Positions 4,901 through 8,267 of a stretch of DNA of 8,267 nucleotides are shown piece by piece. Origin of the DNA: Chitinophaga pinensis (GTDB taxonomy: Bacteria; Bacteroidota; Bacteroidia; Flavobacteriales_D; Crocinitomicaceae); NCBI GenBank assembly GCA_945870115.1, contig CAMBRH010000148.1, forward strand, positions 1-8,267, written 5' to 3'. Every line of letters begins with the position of its first letter. The stretch's first letter is position 1. Made by a program: the position numbers and the translations under genes. Below the pieces are notes generated by a model. That model saw nothing but the letters and a program-made list of their open reading frames with translations, was not told the origin of the DNA and made no database searches.

Positions 4901-5491
4901 TTAGGAAAGCAGTTGCTCAATATAATTCAATAATTTTTCTTGACCGAATTTAGATTCACTAGAAGTGATGAAAACTGGTGGAAGTTCGTCCCAATGTTTC
5001 AACATTTCTTTTTTGTATTTCGCTAGGTTTTTTTGTAATTCTGTGGAAGAAATTTTATCAATTTTTGTAAAAACCATCGAAAATGGAATGGAATGTTGAC
5101 CACACCAATTCATAAACTCTAAATCTATTTTTTGAATTTCTAAACGACTATCTAATAGAACAAAAGTATTTATCAAGGTTTTTCTTTCTAACAAATATTC
5201 TGAAATAAATTTCTCAAACTTCAACCTCGCAAGTTTTGAAACTTTTGCATAACCGAAACCTGGCAAATCAACTAAATACCATTTCTCATTGATTTCAAAA
5301 TGATTAATTAACTGGGTTTTTCCCGGAGTTGAAGAAGTTTTTGCTAACTTTTTATGATTCGTAATCATGTTAATCAAAGACGATTTCCCTACGTTTGATC
5401 TTCCAATGAAAGCAAATTCTGGCTTTCCATCTGATGGACAAAGTTTGTGATCGGTATTACTAACTAGAAAAGTTGCTGTTTTGATTAACAT
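4901..5491 (-). CDS. engB: Ribosome biogenesis GTPase YihA/YsxC (EngB)
   Basis: The 196-aa protein has the full set of TRAFAC GTPase motifs in order: G1 GRSNVGKS (30-37), the G2 region with STPGKT (54-59), G3 DLPGFGYA (75-82), G4 TKID (142-145) and G5 around TSS (176-178). The signature DLPGFGYAKVS and the typical short length identify the EngB/YihA family, an essential cytoplasmic GTPase that binds the large ribosomal subunit late in assembly. The start MLIKTATFLVSNTDHKLCP matches the usual N-terminus (I-K-x-A-x-F-x-x-S), so ATG at 5491 is well supported. It appears monocistronic, with a promoter candidate at 5504-5532 and the palindromic repeat beyond its 3' end. Confidence 0.96.
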   Translation of the reverse strand: MLIKTATFLVSNTDHKLCPSDGKPEFAFIGRSNVGKSSLINMITNHKKLAKTSSTPGKTQLINHFEINEKWYLVDLPGFGYAKVSKLARLKFEKFISEYLLERKTLINTFVLLDSRLEIQKIDLEFMNWCGQHSIPFSMVFTKIDKISSTELQKNLAKYKKEMLKHWDELPPVFITSSESKFGQEKLLNYIEQLLS

Positions 5492-5503
5492 AAGATTTTT
5501 TTA

Positions 5504-5532
5504 CAAAGTTAAGAAAGATAGTTGTTTTGCAA
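5504..5532 (-). promoter_or_regulatory. Candidate promoter of engB
   Basis: The minus strand reads TTG (complement of 5530-5532), an 18-nt spacer, then TAACTTTG (complement of 5504-5511), fitting TTG-N18-TAnnTTTG. The implied leader before the ATG at 5491 is very short (under about 10 nt), which is unusual and lowers confidence. Confidence 0.35.
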
Positions 5533-5567
5533 CTAACAAAAGTATGTGTAATTGGCAAACTTGAAAA

Positions 5568-5658
5568 TTTTTACCACATAGGCAAAATAGAAAACATAGG
5601 TTTTAACCAAAATAAACCAAGCGCAACTTAATTTTTCTAAGTTTCTCAGTGGTAAAAA
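5568..5658. repeat. Palindrome-ended intergenic repeat (ACCAC...GTGGT type)
   Basis: TTTTTACCAC (5568-5577) and GTGGTAAAAA (5649-5658) are perfect 10-bp inverted ends enclosing 71 bp, which include ACATAGG and AAACATAGG (two related copies) and TTCTAAGTTTCTCAGTGG. Intergenic repeats with ACCACATAG-like ends are, to my knowledge, frequent in Flavobacteriia. The element separates the starts of engB transcripts from the end of the ZIP gene and may act as a terminator for the latter. No coding frame of interest is present. Confidence 0.5.
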
Positions 5659-5665
5659 ATATACT

Positions 5666-6394
5666 TTAATTTAAAAATAATGCAAGTACAACACCTACCA
5701 AAATACTTGTTAATTTCATTAAATTAAATTTATGATTTTCGCTGGTTTCAAAAATAATTGTTGTTGAAATATGTAATAACATTCCTATTACTACTGCCAA
5801 CAAATATTCCATGTTGATAAACTCTAAGTTTCCTTGGGATAAATAACCCAAAATCAAACCAAGAGGAGTCATAATTCCAAAAACCAATAATATTGACCAA
5901 GATTTTGATTTGGTATATTCTGCTTGTTTTAATAAAGTCATCAAAGCAATAGCAACTGGAACTTGATGAAATAAAATCCCCATTAACAAAGACATTCCCG
6001 AACCATGATCGTGACCAATGTGTTGCATTTCAGCAGGAGAAGTTAGGGGAATTCCTTCAATTAATGAATGTACAGAAAGAGATATGAATAAGACCCATGG
6101 AAATTTATGTTTGTTGTGGTGATGAACGTGTCCGTGTTCGATTCCACCAGAAAAATATTCAAGAAAAAGTTGAATTAAGAAGCCAAGTAAAACGTAAATT
6201 CCAATTTTTTCTGAATGTTCGTGATACAGTTCTGGAAGAAAGTGAACAAATGCAATTGCTAATAAAAATCCACCACTGAAAGCCAAAAGGATTTTAATTA
6301 TGTTTTTTTGATTATAAGAACTTAAAATATCGACAATTAAACCGCCAATAATCACCGCTCCAATCAATAATCCAACTTGAAGTAAAATACTCAT
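5666..6394 (-). CDS. ZIP family divalent metal transporter
   Basis: A 242-aa polytopic protein with about eight membrane segments (roughly 4-22, 33-52, 64-82, 98-116, 133-155, 168-185, 196-215, 227-241), as in ZIP transporters. These import Zn2+, Fe2+ or similar ions into the cytoplasm. Signatures are FVHFLPE (49-55), HSLIEGIP in TM4 (109-116) and HQVPVA in TM5 (143-148). A histidine-rich loop between TM3 and TM4 (GHVHHHNKHK, 88-97) and HIGHDHG (125-131) are typical metal-binding loops. In TM5 the position after the conserved Pro is Val147, where many ZIPs have Glu, so the second metal site may be altered. The ATG at 6394 lies 13 bp after the methyltransferase stop, indicating one operon. Ion specificity cannot be read from the sequence. 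Confidence 0.9.
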   Translation of the reverse strand: MSILLQVGLLIGAVIIGGLIVDILSSYNQKNIIKILLAFSGGFLLAIAFVHFLPELYHEHSEKIGIYVLLGFLIQLFLEYFSGGIEHGHVHHHNKHKFPWVLFISLSVHSLIEGIPLTSPAEMQHIGHDHGSGMSLLMGILFHQVPVAIALMTLLKQAEYTKSKSWSILLVFGIMTPLGLILGYLSQGNLEFINMEYLLAVVIGMLLHISTTIIFETSENHKFNLMKLTSILVGVVLALFLN

Positions 6395-6407
6395 ATTTAA
6401 TTAAATA

Positions 6408-7154
6408 TTATTTTTTTTGGGCGATTAAAATCAAACGTGAAGAATTTTCCTCATCAAATTCACTTAAAGAAAATTCTCCAAAAGTATTTAGAAGTTCAAA
6501 TCCTGCTTTCTCTAACAATAGTTTAAAATCAGCTAATTTTAATGCTTGCACGCGCTCAGTGAAATTATAATTTTTCTCGTCATCACTGAATGCAATGTTT
6601 TTGAAAATGTGTTTGCCATCGTATTTTCTTTCAATATTAAAAAGCGTATTTTCACACGATTTCTCTTCTTTCTGAACTAAATTATTGATAACCTTTGTTG
6701 CATTCATAAAATCAATGACAAGTTTTCCATTTGGTTCAAGCATTGAATTGATGGAATTTAACACTTTTAAATTGTCTGATTCATCATCAAAATAGCCAAA
6801 ACTTGTGAATAAATTGAAAATGTAATCAAATTTCTCATTTTTATAAATTTCACGCATGTCGTGAACATCGAATCTCAAATTTTTATTTTCAAATTCTTTG
6901 GCTTGAATAATACTATTTTCTGCCAAATCTAGACCCAAAACATTTAAACCAAATTGACTCAAATAAAAAGCATGTCTTCCTTTTCCACAAGCTAAGTCTA
7001 AAACTTTCTCAGAATGATTCAGGTCAAGAAAATCAACTAGATTTTTTATGAAAAATTCTGCTTCCGAGAAATCCCTATTTTGATATAATTTATGATAAAA
7101 AGGAGAATCGAACCAACTTTCAAACCAATTTTGAGACTTATTATTATTATTCAA
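6408..7154 (-). CDS. Class I SAM-dependent methyltransferase
   Basis: The 248-aa cytoplasmic protein has a Rossmann-type methyltransferase core: motif I VLDLACGKGRH (51-61), the acidic post-I segment VLGLDLAENSI (72-82) binding the SAM ribose, a motif II-like D-x-H-D-M (96-100), and the motif IV region FDYIFNLFTSFGYF (109-122). The N-terminal N-W-F-E-S-W-F-D-S-P-F-Y-H-K-L-Y is characteristic of a Bacteroidota group of small-molecule or unassigned methyltransferases. The substrate is unknown. The start codon is TTG (7152-7154 on the complement); the in-frame codons upstream contain no ATG, and the family N-terminus begins only a few residues later. It is the first gene of a two-gene unit with the ZIP transporter; a -7 element candidate lies at 7174-7181. 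Confidence 0.88.
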   Translation of the reverse strand: MNNNNKSQNWFESWFDSPFYHKLYQNRDFSEAEFFIKNLVDFLDLNHSEKVLDLACGKGRHAFYLSQFGLNVLGLDLAENSIIQAKEFENKNLRFDVHDMREIYKNEKFDYIFNLFTSFGYFDDESDNLKVLNSINSMLEPNGKLVIDFMNATKVINNLVQKEEKSCENTLFNIERKYDGKHIFKNIAFSDDEKNYNFTERVQALKLADFKLLLEKAGFELLNTFGEFSLSEFDEENSSRLILIAQKK

Positions 7155-7173
7155 TTTTTTTATTTTTGAAAGA

Positions 7174-7181
7174 CAAATATA
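7174..7181 (-). promoter_or_regulatory. Candidate -7 element for the methyltransferase-ZIP operon
   Basis: The minus strand reads TATATTTG, matching TAnnTTTG, 20 nt upstream of the TTG start at 7154. No matching upstream TTTG element is seen at 19-21 nt. Confidence 0.35.
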
Positions 7182-7287
7182 CGGTTTTTAGCTTAATTTT
7201 GTACTTGAAAATTTTTTCCTTGAAAAAATAATATTAAAAAAATGAAACTTTTTTTCTATGAAATAGTATTATCTATCGACAATTATT

Positions 7288-7295
7288 TATATTTG
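7288..7295 (+). promoter_or_regulatory. Candidate -7 element for the siaB-siaC-like operon
   Basis: TATATTTG matches TAnnTTTG and predicts transcription from near 7302. That gives a leader of about 13 nt to the ATG at 7315, or about 49 nt to the internal ATG at 7351. An upstream TTTG element is not evident. Confidence 0.38.
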
Positions 7296-7314
7296 TAAGT
7301 CATCTAACGAAAAA

Positions 7315-7875
7315 ATGGAACTAGGTAATATCTATAACATCTATAAAACAATGGAGCAAGAGAATATTTTGCTGTCATTTAAGGGGGTAGTAACTTCTGA
7401 TTTGCTTACATCTGTATTGCAAATTATGGAGACAAAAATGGATTATTTGGAAGAATCACCTAAAACAAAAAAGAAAGTTTTTAATGTTTTGGTTGAATGT
7501 TTACAAAATCTGTATCATCATATTGATGTTAATGATGAAAATGCCGCTGAACAAAGAAGAATTATTGAGCAAAAATCTGCGTTATTTCTAATAGCTAAAG
7601 AGGATGATTATTTCCAAATTAGAACTGGAAATTACGTCGATAAAGATGCTGCCGGCGAATTGTCTGAGAAATTAGATAAAATAAACGGAATGGATAAAGA
7701 GGAATTAAAGCTTTATTACCAAGAAGTTTTAAACAACGGTACGCTTTCTGACAAAGGAACTGCTGGTTTAGGAATGATTGATATCGCTCGAAAATCTGGA
7801 AATAAATTAGAATATCAACTTTTGGATATAGATGATCAAACAAGTTTTTTCTGTTTAAACATCAAAATTGATTAA
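7315..7875 (+). CDS. SiaB family protein kinase (DUF6272)
   Basis: The 186-aa cytoplasmic protein resembles the SiaB family. In Pseudomonas SiaB is an atypical GHKL-fold kinase that phosphorylates a threonine of SiaC. Visible elements are N-terminal ILLSFKGVVTSDLLTSVLQIMETK (18-41), an N-box-like helix VLVECLQNLYHH (58-69; E61 and N65 in the E-x-x-x-N spacing expected for Mg-ATP binding), and the glycine-rich GTAGLGMIDIARKSG (148-162) that resembles the ATP-lid G box. The gene is followed after 54 bp by a SiaC-like gene in the same direction, which strengthens the assignment. The frame starts at ATG 7315; an in-frame ATG at 7351 (MEQENILL) is an alternative. Without a visible diguanylate cyclase neighbour, the downstream output in this organism is unknown. 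Confidence 0.85.
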   Translation: MELGNIYNIYKTMEQENILLSFKGVVTSDLLTSVLQIMETKMDYLEESPKTKKKVFNVLVECLQNLYHHIDVNDENAAEQRRIIEQKSALFLIAKEDDYFQIRTGNYVDKDAAGELSEKLDKINGMDKEELKLYYQEVLNNGTLSDKGTAGLGMIDIARKSGNKLEYQLLDIDDQTSFFCLNIKID

Positions 7876-7929
7876 AAAACTATACTACTAATAAACAAAA
7901 TATTAAAAAATAAAGAACAACAAATTAAC

Positions 7930-8267
7930 ATGGAAAATTTAATTTTAGAAGGATCAGCCAAAACACCTACTGTAACTTTTAACGCAGGTGAAGGAAAATT
8001 AGAACTTAAAGGACGTTCAATTCCTGAAAATTCTGTGGAATTTTACAAACCATTAAATGATTGGATTGAAAATTACGGTCAAAGTCCAAAAGCGGCGACA
8101 AGTGTAGATATTAAATTAGAATATTTTAATACCTCATCTTCGAAATGTATTTTAGATTTATTCAAAAAATTAGAAGGAATCAACGGAAAAGGTACTGATG
8201 TAAGCATTAATTGGTATTTTGAAGAAGATGACGAAGATATGGAAGAAGCTGGAGAAGATTATCAAGC
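7930..8267 (+). CDS. SiaC family regulatory phosphoprotein (DUF1987), 3' end beyond window
   Basis: From the ATG at 7930 the frame is open to the window edge, 112 full codons: MENLILEGSAKTPTVTFN and onward. The sequence follows the SiaC/DUF1987 pattern: T-P-x-V-x-F near the N-terminus, G-x-L-x-L-x-G-R-S-I-P-E-N (20-34), F-Y-x-P-L-x-D-W-I (38-46), then LEYFNTSSSKCILDLF (63-78). The threonine in F-N-T-S-S-S-K is residue 68, the position of the phospho-threonine known in Pseudomonas aeruginosa SiaC. The end shown is acidic (EEDDEDMEEAGEDY, 98-111), as expected near the C-terminus of a protein of about 120-130 aa, so only a few residues should be missing. It is the second gene of an operon with the kinase and should be its substrate. 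Confidence 0.88.
   Translation, partial: MENLILEGSAKTPTVTFNAGEGKLELKGRSIPENSVEFYKPLNDWIENYGQSPKAATSVDIKLEYFNTSSSKCILDLFKKLEGINGKGTDVSINWYFEEDDEDMEEAGEDYQ

Noticed and set aside
6097..6279. Plus-strand frame opposite the ZIP gene
   Set aside because: Antisense shadow of the histidine-rich and membrane segments; no start context or family resemblance.

Overview
The window looks like chromosomal DNA from a low-GC member of the Bacteroidota, most likely Flavobacteriales; placement near Crocinitomicaceae is only a guess. The evidence is the strongly A/T-rich sequence, a C-terminal type IX secretion (T9SS type A) sorting domain, a DUF4476 protein, several matches to the Bacteroidota -7 promoter consensus TAnnTTTG just upstream of genes, weak or absent Shine-Dalgarno sequences, and a SiaB/SiaC-type kinase and phosphoprotein pair.

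Layout. Bases 1-50 (minus strand) hold the first 16 codons of what looks like a DUF2200 protein, with its promoter at 79-109. A secreted DUF4476 protein runs 226-900 (+). Bases 901-1419 carry no convincing gene but hold terminator-like hairpins and a GC-richer REP-like palindromic element at about 1139-1317. From 1420 to 3014 (+) lies one gene broken by a frameshift near 1620: signal peptide, cytochrome c-type heme site, PHM-like type II copper monooxygenase core and T9SS tail. A 16-bp perfect hairpin (3017-3052) separates it from a convergent glyoxalase-II-like metallo-beta-lactamase hydrolase (3058-3705, -). A lipoprotein (3841-4371, +) follows. Next come an 8-bp tandem repeat and a 92-aa membrane protein gene (4532-4810, +) enclosed between two related palindromes whose outer arms form a longer inverted repeat (4443-4895). 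Convergent to it is engB, the ribosome-assembly GTPase (4901-5491, -). A second type of palindromic repeat lies at 5568-5658. A two-gene minus-strand unit follows: a class I methyltransferase (6408-7154) and a ZIP metal transporter (5666-6394), 13 bp apart. Divergent from it, at the right edge, is a plus-strand pair: a SiaB-like kinase (7315-7875) and the N-terminal part of a SiaC-like phosphoprotein (7930-8267+).

Functionally this is mostly housekeeping and cell-surface gene content rather than one large system. The most interesting items are the SiaB-SiaC phospho-switch, whose conserved threonine falls at residue 68; the broken heme-plus-copper secreted oxidoreductase; and the inverted-repeat cassette around the small membrane protein. 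I do not see a complete undescribed defence or mobile system.
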